DNA of 64,000 nucleotides from Sanderia malayensis (Eukaryota > Cnidaria > Scyphozoa > Semaeostomeae > Pelagiidae): assembly GCA_013076295.1 (NCBI GenBank), contig RQOL01000392.1:62001-126000 (forward strand), in the 5' to 3' direction. Shown here piece by piece: positions 1 to 11,806 of this stretch. Position numbers and translations under genes: made by a program. The notes beneath the pieces are model-generated. The model was not told the DNA's origin, searched no databases, and worked only from the letters and a program-made list of their open reading frames with translations. The number at the start of each line of letters is the position of its first letter. The first letter of the stretch is position 1.

Positions 1-1340
1 CATAAAGGCTTTTTTTTTGGAGGTCAATAAGGGTGCAAATTGGTATAAAAATGATCGCTGCATTGTGCTGATGACAGTAAAGTATGTGGCTAATTTCTTC
101 TCCAAACGGTTCGGGAGTTATGGCCCATTTTGTGTTCCGACCTTCTAGAAAGTTCTGAGAGCAGAGTTAATGAGATGCAAAACGAGCAGGGAGAAGCACG
201 TGTTTTTTTAGTTGAACGGGCGGCAACTTGCTCGGGTTTAACCACGAATACGTGCCGGAAATCAATTGTAAAGACGTGTCAATTGTTGTCAGGACCTGTG
301 GAGACAATTGGTGGACAATTATTTCAAGGTATTTCCTTTATTCAATTGTTTTTGGCTTTAAATAGCACGAGTTTTGTTTTGTTTCACCTCACGTTTTTCT
401 TTCGGCTCGAGGGCCTATCCAAAACACGAAGACAATTTTGATTTTCTCGGGTCGTTCTGGGCCGATTTTCTCCATTTAAACTTTCGATAACTGTTTATTT
501 ACACAAGAACTAAAGTTATTTGGCTTTGTTTTTTTGTTTTGTTGATTTTCCTCTGTTTTTGGGCAGTTTTGGCCGAGTTTGGGTTTTGCTGGAAAACACG
601 AAATTTTTTTGCCACAAGCGTGTGTTTTGCATTTGCGAAAATTAATTTTTAACCTGCCAAAACTTTGCTTTTTTCACCCAAATACTTTCGATAAATGTTC
701 GCCAAGGTATTAGCTTCATGTTGATATTTTCGTGGGGTGTGTAGGACAAAAATTGGGCACGCTCATTTAATTTCAAAGCTGGTGAATCGTGTTTTAAATG
801 CTATTTTTTTCACGGGTTTGATTTCACGGCTATTTTTGATGAAGAAAATCATGCCTTGGACTTCAAAAATGTACAACTAAAATTGCGAAAAGCATTTCAA
901 ATGCACCCAATTACTTTGGATACGTATTCGCCAAGGTAGCAGCTTCATGTTGGTGTAATTTGAGTTAAAATGGACAAAGTTTGACCAAGTTAGGGGAATT
1001 TTTGTGTTTTTAAAGTTGTCTGATGAATAAATTTTTCCACGGCTTTTGTGTTGGGCTGCACTAAATACTCTCTTAAAATTCAAAACAAAACTGTTAAGAA
1101 ATGTGAATATATTTATCGGATTCGCTGTATTCTTAGCTACAGTTTGATATATATTTTTTTGCAGATTGACGTTAAACTTTCCAGGATGGATTATATTCTT
1201 GATGGGAACTAATTTTCTCAAACTTCACACTGAAGCTATCAACTTTCGGAAGCGGCTTTCAGGGGGGCAGCGTGGGCACGGGGCGGTCGCTTGGCATGGG
1301 GGTAGATTCGACCTCCCACCTTTACTTTCTTTAGAAATGT

Positions 1341-2335
1341 GGTGTCGTGTGTATTGTAGGGTATGTTATGTAGGGTATGTGTTGTAGGGTATGTATTGTA
1401 GGGTATGTATTTTAGGGTATGTTATGTAGGGTATGTATTGTACGGTATGTATTGTACGGTATGTATTGTAGGGTATTTATTGTAGGGTATGTATTGTAGG
1501 GTATGTATTGTAGTTATGTATGTAGGTATGTATTGTAGGTTGTATTGTAGGGTATGTAGTGTAGGGTATGTTTGTAGGTATGTGTTGTAGGGTATGTATT
1601 GTAGGGTATGTTATGTAGGGTATGTTATTTATGGTATGTATTGTAGGTATGTATTGTAGGTATGTATTTGTTATGAGGTATGTATTGTAGGTATACGTAT
1701 TGTAGGTTTGTATGTTTGTTATTAGTTTGGGGTATAGGTATTGTATAGAAATACGGCATGGCTATGAAGTAAATATGTAACCTAAGGTTGAGTATGCCAT
1801 TGTTTCGACTTTCTAGAAAGTTCGAACTGAGTTAATGAGATCAAAACGAAAAAGCGTGTTTTTTTTAGTTTTTTATTTTTTATTATGTATTGTAGGGTAT
1901 TGTAGGGTATGTATTGTAGGTATGTATTGTAGAGTATATGTGGTATGTATTGTAGGGTATGGTTATGTAGGGTATGTATTGTAGGTATGTATGTGGGTAG
2001 TGGTAGGGTATGTTATGTAGGGTTGTATATGGTAGGGTATGTATTGTAGGGTATGTATTGTAGGGTATGTATTGTAGGGTATGTATTGTAGGGTAGTATG
2101 TAGGTATGTATTGTAAGGTATGTTTGTAGGGTATGTATTTGTATGGGTATGTATTGTAGGGTATGATGGTATGTATTTTAGGGTATGTATTGTAGGTATG
2201 TATTGTAGGGTATGTATTGTAGGGTATGTATTGTAGGTATTTTGTAGGTATGTATTTATGTATTGTAGGGTATGTATTGTAGGGTATGTATGTAGGTATG
2301 TATTGTAGGGTATGATTGTAGGGTATGTATTTTAC
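1341..2335 (+). repeat. 14-bp minisatellite of unit A0, degenerate
   Basis: Head-to-tail copies of TAGGGTATGTATTG with many short variants (TAGGTATG, TTATGTAGGG). The many GGG to GG and missing-T variants are far denser here than in the arrays of A6-A9. The array is interrupted by the embedded 5'-region fragment. Confidence 0.85.
1723..1872 (+). mobile_element. Garbled A-unit 5' fragment inside the minisatellite
   Basis: Recognisable blocks occur in the same order as in a normal unit: GTATAGAAAT, GTAAATATGT, CGACTTTCTAGAAAGTTC, GAGTTAATGAGAT, then a poly-T and AGTT. They are separated by many small deletions relative to positions 2478-2655. It is either a heavily decayed insertion or uncorrected sequencing error. 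Confidence 0.55.
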
Positions 2336-2340
2336 ATACC

Positions 2341-4021
2341 TTACAATGCATACCCGGCCCACTGTGAACAATGACCTATTGTTTGGTGAACAATCGACGT
2401 TCGACCGAACAATGGGATAAAGGAATTTCGTTGTATCCATAAAGGCTTTTTTTTGGAGGTCAATAAGGGTGCAAATTGGTATAGAAATGATCGCTGCATT
2501 GTGCTGATGACAGTAAAGTATGTGGCTAATTTCTTCTCCAAACGGTTCGGGAGTTATGGCCCATTTTGTGTTCCGACCTTCTAGAAAGTTCTGAGGACAG
2601 AGTTAATGAGATGCAAAACGAGCAGGGAGAAGCACGTGTTTTTTTAGTTGAACGGGCGGCAACTTGCTCGGGTTTAACCACGAATACGTGCCGGAAATCA
2701 ATTGTAAAGACGTGTCAATTGTTGTCAGGACCTGTGGAGACAATTGGTGGACAATTATTTCAAGGTATTTCCTTTATTCAATTGTTTTTGGCTTTAAATA
2801 GCACGAGTTTTGTTTTGTTTCACCTCACGTTTTTCTTTCGGCTCGAGGGCCTATCCAAAACACGAAGACAATTTTGATTTTCTCGGGTCGTTCTGGGCCG
2901 ATTTTCTCCATTTAAACTTTCGATAACTGTTTATTTACACAAGAACTAAAGTTATATGGCTTTGTTTTTTTGTTTTGTTGATTTTCCTCTGTTTTTGGAC
3001 AGTTTTGGCCGAGTTTGGGTTTTGCTGGAAAACACGAAATTTTCTTGCCACAAGCGTGTGTTTTGCATTTGCGAAAATTAATTTTTAACCTGCCAAAACT
3101 TTGCTTTTTTCACCCAAATACTTTCGATAAATGTTCGCCAAGGTATTAGCTTCATGTTGATATTTTCGTGGGGTGTGTAGGACAAAAATTGGGCACGCTC
3201 ATTTAATTTCAAAGTTGGTGAATCGTGTTTTAAATGCTATTTTTTCACGGGTTTGATTTCACGGCTATTTTTGATGAAGAAAATCATGCCTTGGACTTCA
3301 AAAATGTACAACTAAAATTGCGAAAAGCATTTCAAATGCACCCAATTACTTTGGATACGTATTCGCCAAGGTAGCAGCTTCATGTTGGTGTAATTTGAGT
3401 TAAAATGGACAAAGTTTGACCAAGTTAGGGGAATTTTTGTGTTTTTAAAGTTGTCTGATGAATAAATTTTTCCACGGCTTTTGTGTTGGGCTGCACTAAA
3501 TACTCTCTTAAAATTCAAAGCAAAACTGTTAAGAAATGTGAATATATTTATCGGATTCGCTGTATTCTTAGCTACAGTTTGATATATATTTTTTTGCAGA
3601 TTGAGTTTAAATTTTCCAGGATGGATTATATTCTTGATAGGAACTAATTTTCTCAAACTTCACACTGAAGCTATCAACTTTCGGAAGCGGCTTTCAGGGG
3701 GGCAGCGTGGGCGCGGGGCGGTCGCTTGGCATGGGGGAAGATTCGACCTCCCACCTTTACTTTCTTTAGAAATGTGGTGTCGTGTGTATTGTAGGGTATG
3801 TTATGTAGGGTATGTGTTGTAGGGTATGTATTGTAGGTTGTGTATTTTAGGGTATGTTATGTAGGGTATGTATTGTACGGTATGTATTGTACGGTATGTA
3901 TTGTAGGGTATTTATTGTAGGGTATGTATTGTAGGGTATGTATTGTAGGGTATGTATTGTAGGGTATGTACTGTAGGGTGTATATTGTAGAGTATGTATC
4001 GTAGGGTATGTATCGTAGAAT
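2341..4021 (+). mobile_element. Non-autonomous Helitron unit A1 lacking both termini
   Basis: The unit starts inside the A 5' region, missing the TCTCTATTA terminus and the CACGTG motif. It carries the rest of the 5' region, then a short minisatellite, and runs straight into element B1. No GC-rich 3' module or CTAG is present. The 5' region is nearly identical to that of A0, so these two units form a close pair. Confidence 0.75.
3788..4020 (+). repeat. 14-bp minisatellite of unit A1
   Basis: About 16 copies of TAGGGTATGTATTG and close variants (TACGGTATG, TATTTATTG). The array ends at the B1 boundary in GTATCGTAGAATAG rather than in the (TATG)n plus 3'-module arrangement seen in complete units. 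Confidence 0.85.
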
Positions 4022-6204
4022 AGTCCTCTACATATATATAAAACGTGAGCAGTGACGGAAACAACGCTCAAAGGCCACCAACCGACCGACTTTGTTGTCA
4101 CTACTCCTCAAATTTCCCCGATCTGTTCTTCTCGAAAACCACTCAGATATGTTCCCACTGACGTCTATATTACTATTACGTATTTTCTTTTTCGAAATTC
4201 CCTTTCGTTTTCCAGATATTTTCAAGTTTCTACCTCGAAAATTCTTCCGCCCTTTGTTTTCGTTTGAAGTTTGCTTTGTGCACTTTGTCAGATCCTGCAG
4301 TGCCGAGGCTTTTGTTTTGCGTGCCAGGGGGACGTGTCCCGAGCTTCCTCGCGTACTAAAGCATCGCGTCGAACAAAACGCGTTGTGCCGTGCGACCCCC
4401 TGACAATTATTGCGTCTGGATGATGTCATGCTTCTGGAAAGATCGATCGTGCATTGTTTACCGTTTTCAAAACAATCAATCCCTGTTGCGTTTGACACTA
4501 ATCCGGTCGCGTCTATTGTTATTCTGGCCTTTGATTGACGAGGAAGTTCCTTCCTTCCTTGAGCGAGCGTGCAGTGGATGTCCATTTTCGAATTTGGGAC
4601 GGGACAAACCGAATGAAATTATTTCGTTCTGTGGCTGCGTTTTATTTTTGCTGCCGTTTTACTCGAGTTTTCAAACCAAAAGCTTCTCGGGATTTTACTG
4701 GTAAGTTGCTAAGTTGTTTCCATTTGCCTCTACTAAACTCCTGTATTATTTTTATTTTGTTTTCGATTTATTCTGATCCGTTGTTTACAGAACTTTTTAG
4801 GCGATCTAAAATTCTGAATAATTTTTTGCTTTACAAATCTTTTCAATGCTAAATCGAATGCTAAAACCGTGAATTGTCAATTTCTGCTTTTATAATTACA
4901 GGTCTGGATGCAACCATCTAAAGAACGAATTTCAGAAACGACGATTTTGTGATTTCACTGAAACGAAGCCATTCAAAGCACATGCAGTTGTCTAACAGCT
5001 ATTCTGCCCTCCCTTGCAATCAACTGGAATTTTACTTGAAACTTGCTATTTGCAACTGTTTCCCAAAGAACTTCACTGGTGAGTGGCTAAGTTTTTTCTA
5101 TATTTCCCCCTCAGCTGTATTGTTTTATTCAGCTCAGATTCCGTGATCAACAACTCGCTTTTCAAATTTCTCCAGCCGTGCAATATATTTTCGAAATCTC
5201 AATCATATTCTCTATAAATTGACTCTGATTTGTTTCAAACAGCTCTGATGGATCAATACTAAAATTCTAAATCGATTTTTGCAGATTCCCATGTGAAAGT
5301 CTAACTGGCCACACTCAAAAACAGCTATTTTCGTATTGCATTGAAGCAGGGCGTGCGGAGAAGCAAGGCAAATCCCACTTCACATGGATTCACTGACCTG
5401 CAATTCAAAACACGAAAGTCGTCGATTTGGCGTGTCACATGTGAGTGAATTGATTGAAAACTTTCATGATCTGCTGTATTTGAAACCCTTTTATATCACG
5501 AATTTTCGAATGCGTGTTCAGAAGCATTTCACTTTGGTGCCCCTCTAAAATTTTCACAATGCGCTTTTGTATTGCTTGCATGGATTCCTGTAGTCCTAAA
5601 TATTTTTTTACGAATTTGAGTTGTATTTTTAATATTGTACATTCTCCAATCGAAATTTCGAATTAAATGGATCCAATTATGATATACTATACTATTCGAT
5701 CGCAATGCTTCTCTCTGTTCGGTTTAAATCGAGACATTTCTGGCACGCTCAGAAGTGCACGAACATTTGCATCGTGGAAAAAATGGACCTGGAACAACCT
5801 TGGGATGGAATCAGACCTCGGGGCTTCCGTGAGGAAAAGGATGGAAATATGAGGATCAGAATCATTTCAAATTAAATCATGGGAGAAAACATGGACCCAG
5901 ATCAACCTTGGAATGGAAGTCGGGATCGGGGATTCCGTAGACCATGCTATGGGGGAATGGACACAACTTTGAAGATTTGAATGGTTTCAAGTTAAATCAT
6001 CAGAGAAAACATGGACCTGGAACAACCTTGGAATCAAAATTGGAACTCACGGCTTCCATGGACCATGTGCTCGGGGAATGGAGCATTTAAATTATTTCAA
6101 ATAAAGTTCCATTGCTTTGCGTGTCCGATGAACAGTGATCTTATCGCAACTTAATCAACTTTAATTAGAACGGATTGCTTAACGTGTCCGCCGCTGCAGG
6201 ATGG
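4022..6204 (+). mobile_element. Element B, copy 1 (second transposon family)
   Basis: The 2.2-kb element is about 95% similar by eye to 8231-10404 and unrelated to the A units inside. Its left end (TCCTCTACATATATA) resembles the Helitron start TCTCTATATAATAAA of copy 2. Its right end is GCTGCAGGATGG, followed directly by an A-unit start. It contains three exon-like segments with conserved splice signals: a first ending at 4700, a second at 4902-5078 and a third at 5285-5440. No reading frame is open through all three. Three ~110-bp repeats follow. It may be a relic of a captured gene on a non-autonomous Helitron, but the family is not recognised. Confidence 0.6.
5773..6100 (+). repeat. Three tandem ~110-bp repeats in element B copy 1
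   Basis: Each repeat carries AAAATGGACC or AAACATGGACC, then CAACCTTGG, then a GGGNTTCC block, and ends near TTTCAARTTAAATCAT. The first two end in that AAATCAT motif and the third diverges at its end. In copy 2 the same repeats read in one open frame; here a TGA interrupts that frame in the first repeat. Confidence 0.7.
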
Positions 6205-6994
6205 CCTCTATTATATAATCTACGTCGACACGTGACCGGCCGACTGTTAACAATGGGCTATTGTTTGTTGAACAATCGACGTTCGACCAAACAATGGGAT
6301 CAAAGGAATTTGGTTGTGATCAAAAAGGCTTTTTTCCTGGGCGTCAATAAGGGTGCAAATTGGTATCAAAATGATCGCTGCATTCTGCTGATCAAAGTAA
6401 AGTATGTGGCTAATTTCTACTCCAAACGGTTCGGGAGTTATGGCCCATTTTGTGTTCCGACCTTCTAGCAAGTTCCGAGGACGGAGTTAATGAGATGCAA
6501 AACGAGCAGGGAGAAGCACGTGTTTTTTTAGTTGAACGGGCGGCAAGTTGCTCGGGTTTAACCACGAATACGTGCCGGAATTCAATTCTAAAGACGTGTC
6601 AATTGTTGTCAGGACCTGTGGAGACAATTGGTGGACAATTATTTCAAGGTATTTCCTTTATTCAATTGTTATTGGCTTTAAATAGCACGAGTTTTGTTTT
6701 GTTTCACCTCACGTTTTTCTTTCGGCTCGAGGGCCTAACCAAAACACGAAGACAATTTTGATTTTCTCGGGTCGTTCTGGGCCGATTTTCTCCATTTAAA
6801 CTTTCGATAACTGTTTATTTACACACGAACTAAAGTTATCTGGCTTTGTTTTTTTTGTTTTGTCGATTTTCGTCTGTTTTTGCACAGTTTTAGCCGAGTT
6901 TTGGATTTGCTGGAAAATACGAAATTTTCACGCAACACGTTTGTGTTTTGCATTTGCGAAAATTATTTTTTAACCTGCCCAAACTTTGTTTTTT

Positions 6995-7310
6995 TCACCC
7001 AAGTACTTTCGATAAATGTTCGCCAAGCTATTAGCTTCATGTTGATATTTTCGTGGGGCGTGTAGGACAAAAATTGGCCACGTTAATTTAATTTGAAAGT
7101 TGGTGAATGCTATTTTTTTCACGGGTTTGATTTCAGGGCTATTTTTGATCAACAAAATCATGTCTTGGACATCAAAAATGTACAACTAAAATTGCGAAAA
7201 GCATTTCAAATGCACCCAAGTACTTTCGATACTTATTCGCCAAGGTATCAGTTCCCTGTTGGTGTAATTTGAGTTAAAATGGACAAATTTTGACCAAGTT
7301 AGGGGAAATT
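6995..7310 (+). repeat. Diverged direct repeat within the A-unit 5' region
   Basis: The block CACCCAAGTACTTTCGAT, with a following CGCCAAG and TAGCTTC or CAGTTCC, occurs at 6996 and again at 7213, offset by 217 bases. It is present in all full A units. In A3 the segment between the two copies is missing and the join falls within the repeat, as expected for recombination between the copies. Confidence 0.75.
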
Positions 7311-7650
7311 TTGTGTTTTTAAAGTTGGCTGATGAATAAATTTTTTCACCACTTTTGTGTTGGGCTGCACTAAATACTCTCTTAAAATTCAAAACAACAC
7401 TGTTAAGAAATGTGAATATATTTATCGGATTCGCTGTTTTCTTAGCTACAGTTTGATATAATTTTTATTAGATATTGAGTTTAAATTCTCCAGGATTGAT
7501 TAAATTTTTGAAGGCAACTTTTTTTTCAAACTTCACACTGAAGCTATCAACCTTCGGCTTTCAGGGGGGCGCCAGGTTGGGCGCTGGGCGGTCGATTGCC
7601 AGGGGGGAGGATCCGACCTCCCACCTTTACTTTCTTTAGAAATGTTGCGT

Positions 7651-7950
7651 CGTAGTATTTATTGTAGGGTATTTATTGTAGGGTATGTATTGTAGGGTAT
7701 GTATTGTAGGGTAGGCATTGTAGGGTATGTATTGTAGGGTATGTATTGTAGGGTATGTATTGTAGGTTATGTATTGTAGGGTATGTATTGTAGGGTATAT
7801 ATTGTAGGGTATGTATTGTAGCTTATGTATTGTAGGGTATGTATTGTAGGGTTTGTATTGTAAGGTATGTATTGTAGGGTATGTATTGTAGGGTATGTAT
7901 TGTAGGGTATGTTATGTAGGGTATGTATTGTAGGGTATGTATGTATGTAT
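7651..7950 (+). repeat. Minisatellite and short (TATG)n of unit A2
   Basis: About 20 copies of TAGGGTATGTATTG, changing at about 7930 to TATG tetranucleotides just before the first GC-rich module. Confidence 0.88.
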
Positions 7951-8230
7951 CGGCATGAGCGGTATCGAATGCAGCGCGCGAAGTGCGCCAACCAGATTAA
8001 GCTTTGTCTACTTGACGGGCTCCGGGGAGGGAGCGAAGCGACCGAACCCGGCCCATGTATGTATGTATGTATGTATGTATGTATGTATGTATGTATGTAT
8101 GTATGTATGTATGTATGTATGTATGGGCATGAGCGGGAGCGAATGCAGCGCGCGAAGCGAGCCAACCACAGTAAACTTTTGTTGCTTCGGGGGCTCCGGG
8201 GAGGGAGCGAAGCGACCGGGCCCCGGCTAG
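7951..8230 (+). repeat. 3' modules and Helitron 3' terminus of unit A2
   Basis: Two ~100-bp modules start GGCATGAGCGG at about 7952 and 8125, separated by (ATGT)n. Each contains the hairpin GCGCGCGAAGTGCGC or GCGCGCGAAGCGAGC and GAGGGAGCGAAGCGACC. The first ends ACCCGGCCCATG and lacks a terminus; the second ends GGGCCCCGGCTAG. Only the last module has the CTAG expected of a Helitron 3' end. Confidence 0.85.
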
Positions 8231-10404
8231 TCTCTATATAATAAAACTGGAGCGGCACGGAAGCGCCCCGTCAAAGGCCACCAACCGACCGACTTTGTTG
8301 TCACTACTCCTAAAATTTCCCCGATCTGTTCTTCTCGAAAACCACTCACATGTGTTCCCACTCGCGTCTATATTACTATTACGGATTTTCTTTTTCGAAA
8401 TTCCCTTTCGTTTTCCAGATATTTTCCAGTTTCTACCTCGAAAATTCTTCCGCCCTTTGTTTTCGTTTCAAGTTTGCTTTGTGCACTTTGTCAGCTACTG
8501 CCGTGCGGAGGCTTTTGTTTTGCGTGCCAGGGGAGATGTCTCGAGCTTCCTCGCGTACTGAAGCATCGAGTCGAACAAAACGTGTTGTCCCGTGCGACCC
8601 CCTGATTATTACTGCGTCTGGATGATGTCATCCTTCTGGAAAGATCGATCGTGCGTTGCTTACCGTTTTCGAAACAATGAATCCCTGTTGCGTTTGACAC
8701 TAATCCGACAACCCCTTTTGTTACTGTTGCCTTTGATTGATGAGGAAGTTGCTTCCTTCCTTGAGCGAGCGTGCAGTGGATGTCCATTTTCGAATTTGGG
8801 ACGGGACAAACCGAATGAAATTATTTCGTTCTGTGGCTGCGTTTTATTTTTGCTGCCGTATTACTCGAGTTTTCCAACCAATTGCTTCTCGGGATTTAAC
8901 TGGTAAGTTGCTAAGTTGTTTCCATTTGCCTCTACTAAACTCCTGTGTCCTTATTTTGTTTTCGATTTATTATGATCCGTTGTTTACAGAACTTTCTAGG
9001 CGATCTAAAATCCTGAATAATTTTTTGCTTTACAAAGCTTTTCAATGCTAAATCGAATGCTAAAACCGTGAATTGTCAATTTCTGCTTTTATAATTACAG
9101 GTCTGGATGCAACCATCTAAAGAACGAATTTCAGAAACGACAATTTTGTGATTTCACTGAAACGAAGACATTCAAAGCACATGCAGTTGTCTAACAGCTA
9201 TTCTGCCCTTCCTTGCAATCAACTGGAATTTTACATGAAACTTGCCATGCAGAACTGTTTCCCAAAGAACTCCACGGGTAAGTGGCTAAATTTTTTCTAT
9301 ATTTTCCCCTCCGTTGTACTGATTTATTCAACTCAGATGCGGTGATCAACAACTCGCTTTTAAAACTCATCCCAGCCGTGCAATAAATTTTCAAAATTTC
9401 ACTCATATTCTCTATAAATTGACTCTGATTTGTTTGAAACAGCTCTGATTGATCAATACTAAAATTCTAATTCAATTTTTGCAGATTTGGATGTTAAATT
9501 CTAACTCGCCAGACTCGAAAACAGCTATTTTCATATTGCATCGAAGCAGGGCGTGCGGAGAAGCATGGCAAATCCCACTTCACATGGATTCACTGACCTG
9601 CAATTCAAAACACGAAAGTCGTCGATTTGGCGTGTCACATGTGAGTGAATTGATTGAGAACTTTCATGATCTGCTGTATTTAAAACCCTTTTATATCACG
9701 AATTTTCGAATGCGTGTTCAGAAGCATTTCACTTTGGTGCCCCTCTAAAATTTTCATAATGCCCTTTTGTATTGCTTGGATGGATTCCTGTAGTCGTAAA
9801 TATGTTTTTACGAATTTGAGTTGTATTTTTAATATTGTACATTCTCCAATCGAAATTTCGAATTAAATGGATCCAATTATGATATACTATACTATTCGAT
9901 CGCAATGCTTCTCTCTGTTCGGTTTAAATCGAGACATTTCTGGCACGCTCAGAAGTGCACGAACATTTGCATCGTGGAAAAAATGGACCTGGAACAACCT
10001 TCGGATGGAATCAGACCTCGGGGCTTCCGTGGGGAAAAGGATGGAAATATGAGGATCAGAATTATTTCAAATTAAATCATGGGAGAAAACATGGACCCAG
10101 AACAACTTTGGAATGGAACTCGGGATCGGGGATTCCATGGACCCTGCTATGGGGGAATGGATACAACTTTGAAGATTTGAATGGTTTCAAGTTAAATCAT
10201 CAGAGAAAACATGGACCTGGAATAACCTTGCAATCAAAATTGGAACTCGCGGCTTCCATGGACCATGTGGTCGGGGAATGGAGCATTTAAATTATTTCAA
10301 ATAAAGTTCCATTGCTTTGCGTGTCCGACGAACAGTGATCTTATCGCAACTTAATCAACTTTAATTAGAACGGATTGCTTAACGTGTCCGCCGCTGCAGG
10401 ATGG
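8231..10404 (+). mobile_element. Element B, copy 2
   Basis: It starts TCTCTATATAATAAAACTGG directly after the CTAG of A2, which is a Helitron-style 5' end. It ends GCTGCAGGATGG like copy 1, but the following A unit has a different 5' terminus (TCTATATATATTAAA against TCTATTATATAATC). The right boundary of B is therefore a fixed point, even though it does not look like CTRRT. The three exon-like segments have boundaries matching copy 1: the first ends at 8902, the second is 9101-9277 and the third 9485-9640, with donors GTAAGT, GTAAGT and GTGAGT. Confidence 0.65.
9955..10290 (+). repeat. Three tandem ~110-bp repeats in element B copy 2, open as a repeat peptide
   Basis: These are the same three repeats as in copy 1, but here they read through as 111 residues. 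The repeated peptide has the pattern KHGPGTTLxWN, a G-x-PW block, then YxFEDxNxFKLNH. The third copy is shorter and diverged. The peptide is not recognised. The reading frame is interrupted in the sister copy, so translation is doubtful. Confidence 0.5.
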
Positions 10405-11520
10405 TCTATATATATTAAAATTGTACATCACGTGACCGGCCGACTGTGAACAATGGGCTATTGTTTCTTGAACAATCGACGTTCGAAAAAACAATGGGAT
10501 CAAAGGAGCGGGAGTTGCCACTCAAAGGCTTTTTTCCTGGGGGTCAATAAGGGTGCAAATTGGTATGGAAATGATCGCTGCATTGTGCTGATGAAACTAA
10601 AGCTTTCCGCTAATTTCTAACCCCAGCGGTTCGGGAGTTATGGCCCATTTTGTGTTCCGACTTTCTAGAAAGTTCCGAGGACGGAGTTAATGAGATGCAA
10701 AACGAGCAGGGAGAAGCACGTGTTTTTTTGGTTGAACGGGCGGCAAGTTGCTCGGGTTTAAACACGAATACGTGCCGGAAATCAATTGTAAAGACGTGTC
10801 AATTGTTGTCAGGACCTGTGGAGACAATTAGTGGACAATTATTTCAAGGTATTTCCTTTATTCAATTGTTTTTGGCTTTAAAAAGCACGAGTTTTGTTTT
10901 GTTTAACCTCACGTTTTTCTTTCGGCTCGAGGGCCTAACCAAAACACGAAGACAATTTTGATTTTCTCGGGTCGTTCTGGGCCGATTTTGTCCATTTAAA
11001 CTTTCGATAACTGTTTATTTACACGAGAACTAAAGTTAACTGGCTTTGTTTTTTTTGTTTTGTTGATTTTCCTCTGTTTTTGGACAGTTTTAGCCGAGTT
11101 TGGATTTTGCTGGAAAACACGAAATTTTCAAGCAACACGCGTGTGTTTTGCATTTGCGAAAATTAATTTTTAACCTGCCAAAACTTTGTTTTTTTCACCC
11201 AAATACTTTCGATAAATGTTCGCCAAGCTATTAGCTTCGTGTTTGTGTAATTTGAGTTAAAATGGACAAATTTTGACCAAGTTAGGGGAATTTTTGTGTT
11301 TTTAAAGTTGGCTGAGGAATTTAATTTTTCACGGTTTTTGTCTTTGCCTGCAGCAAATGCTCGCTTAAAATTACAAACAACACAGCTAACAAATGTCAGC
11401 ATTTTTATCGGATCCGCTGTTTTCTTACCTACAGTTTGATATATATTTTATTACACATTGAGTTTAAATTTTCCAGGATTGATTAAATTTTTGAAGGCAA
11501 CTATTTTTTTTTCAAACTTC

Positions 11521-11783
11521 AAAAAGTAAGTAAGTAAGTAAGTACGAATATTTATACTGGATAGCCACTTCAACTATGATAGCTGTTATCAATGTGGGTC
11601 CAGTTGGTATAAACCCTTACCCCCAGAAATTCTGGGTACTCATTTACGGACCTCGGAAGGATGGACAGCTGAGTTGGCTGACGGCTTGTAGTTCGTGGTT
11701 CCGACCATACGTGGATTTGAACCAGTGAAGGCATTACCTCTAAAGGATCAAACCCAGCGCCTTAACCACTAGGCTACACCACC
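11521..11783 (-). mobile_element. tRNA-derived SINE inserted in unit A3
   Basis: On the minus strand it starts GGTGTAGCCTAGTGG, with an A box (TAGCCTAGTGG, 11766-11776) and a B box (GGTTCAAATCC, 11713-11723) at tRNA-like spacing. A body includes GTACCCAGAATTTCTGGGGG, and it ends in a simple (ACTT)n tail at 11521-11545. It interrupts the A sequence between TTCAAACTTC and CACACT, which are adjacent in all other A units. Promoter boxes plus a short-repeat tail are the hallmark of a SINE; the family is not identified. Confidence 0.75.
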
Positions 11784-11806
11784 GTGTAGCCTAGTGGTTA
11801 AGGCGC
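11757..11806. repeat. Perfect 23-bp inverted repeat joining the two SINE heads
   Basis: The arms at 11757-11779 and 11784-11806 are exact reverse complements around the 4-base spacer CACC. They correspond to the first 23 bases of each tRNA-like head. Confidence 0.9.

Larger units (their letters stand above)
1..2340 (+). mobile_element. Helitron unit A0, 5'-truncated by the window edge
   Basis: The unit enters the window about 70 bases inside the common A-unit 5' region and continues through it to about 1330, then into a minisatellite. It lacks the GC-rich 3' module and the CTAG end. The next unit begins abruptly at about 2341, inside its own 5' region (CCCGGCCCACTGTGAACAAT). From about 1500 the array is full of single-base losses, and a badly garbled ~150-bp fragment of the A 5' region sits at about 1723-1872. 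The unit was placed by its match to the complete copies further right. Confidence 0.75.
6205..8230 (+). mobile_element. Complete non-autonomous Helitron unit A2
   Basis: It begins at the end of B1 with CCTCTATTATATAATC, has the TCGACACGTGACC motif and the full 5' region, then a minisatellite, (TATG)n, and two GC-rich 3' modules. It ends CCCCGGCTAG at 8230, joined directly to TCTCTATATAATAAA of B2. It is one of the compact (2.0 kb) units, with all parts of the short A structure present. Confidence 0.88.

Noticed and set aside
130..441. A ~100-codon frame (CSDLLESSE ... TRRQF) found in nearly every A unit
   Set aside because: It starts at TTG, not ATG; the ATG just upstream is in another frame that stops quickly. 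Its presence in all units follows from their recent common origin. Variants include frameshifts and a changed C-terminal reading (FFNSRFSFGSRA). No coding signal beyond copy similarity.
1341..2335. TAGGG-containing arrays as telomeric or interstitial telomere repeats
   Set aside because: The unit is a 14-mer TAGGGTATGTATTG inside Helitrons, not (TTAGGG)n, and it does not cap a sequence end.
4092..4852. Overlapping 60-105-codon frames in the first exon-like segment of element B
   Set aside because: Three overlapping frames are open at once in both copies. Spliced joins give short proteins with early stops, and neither copy shows a preferred frame.
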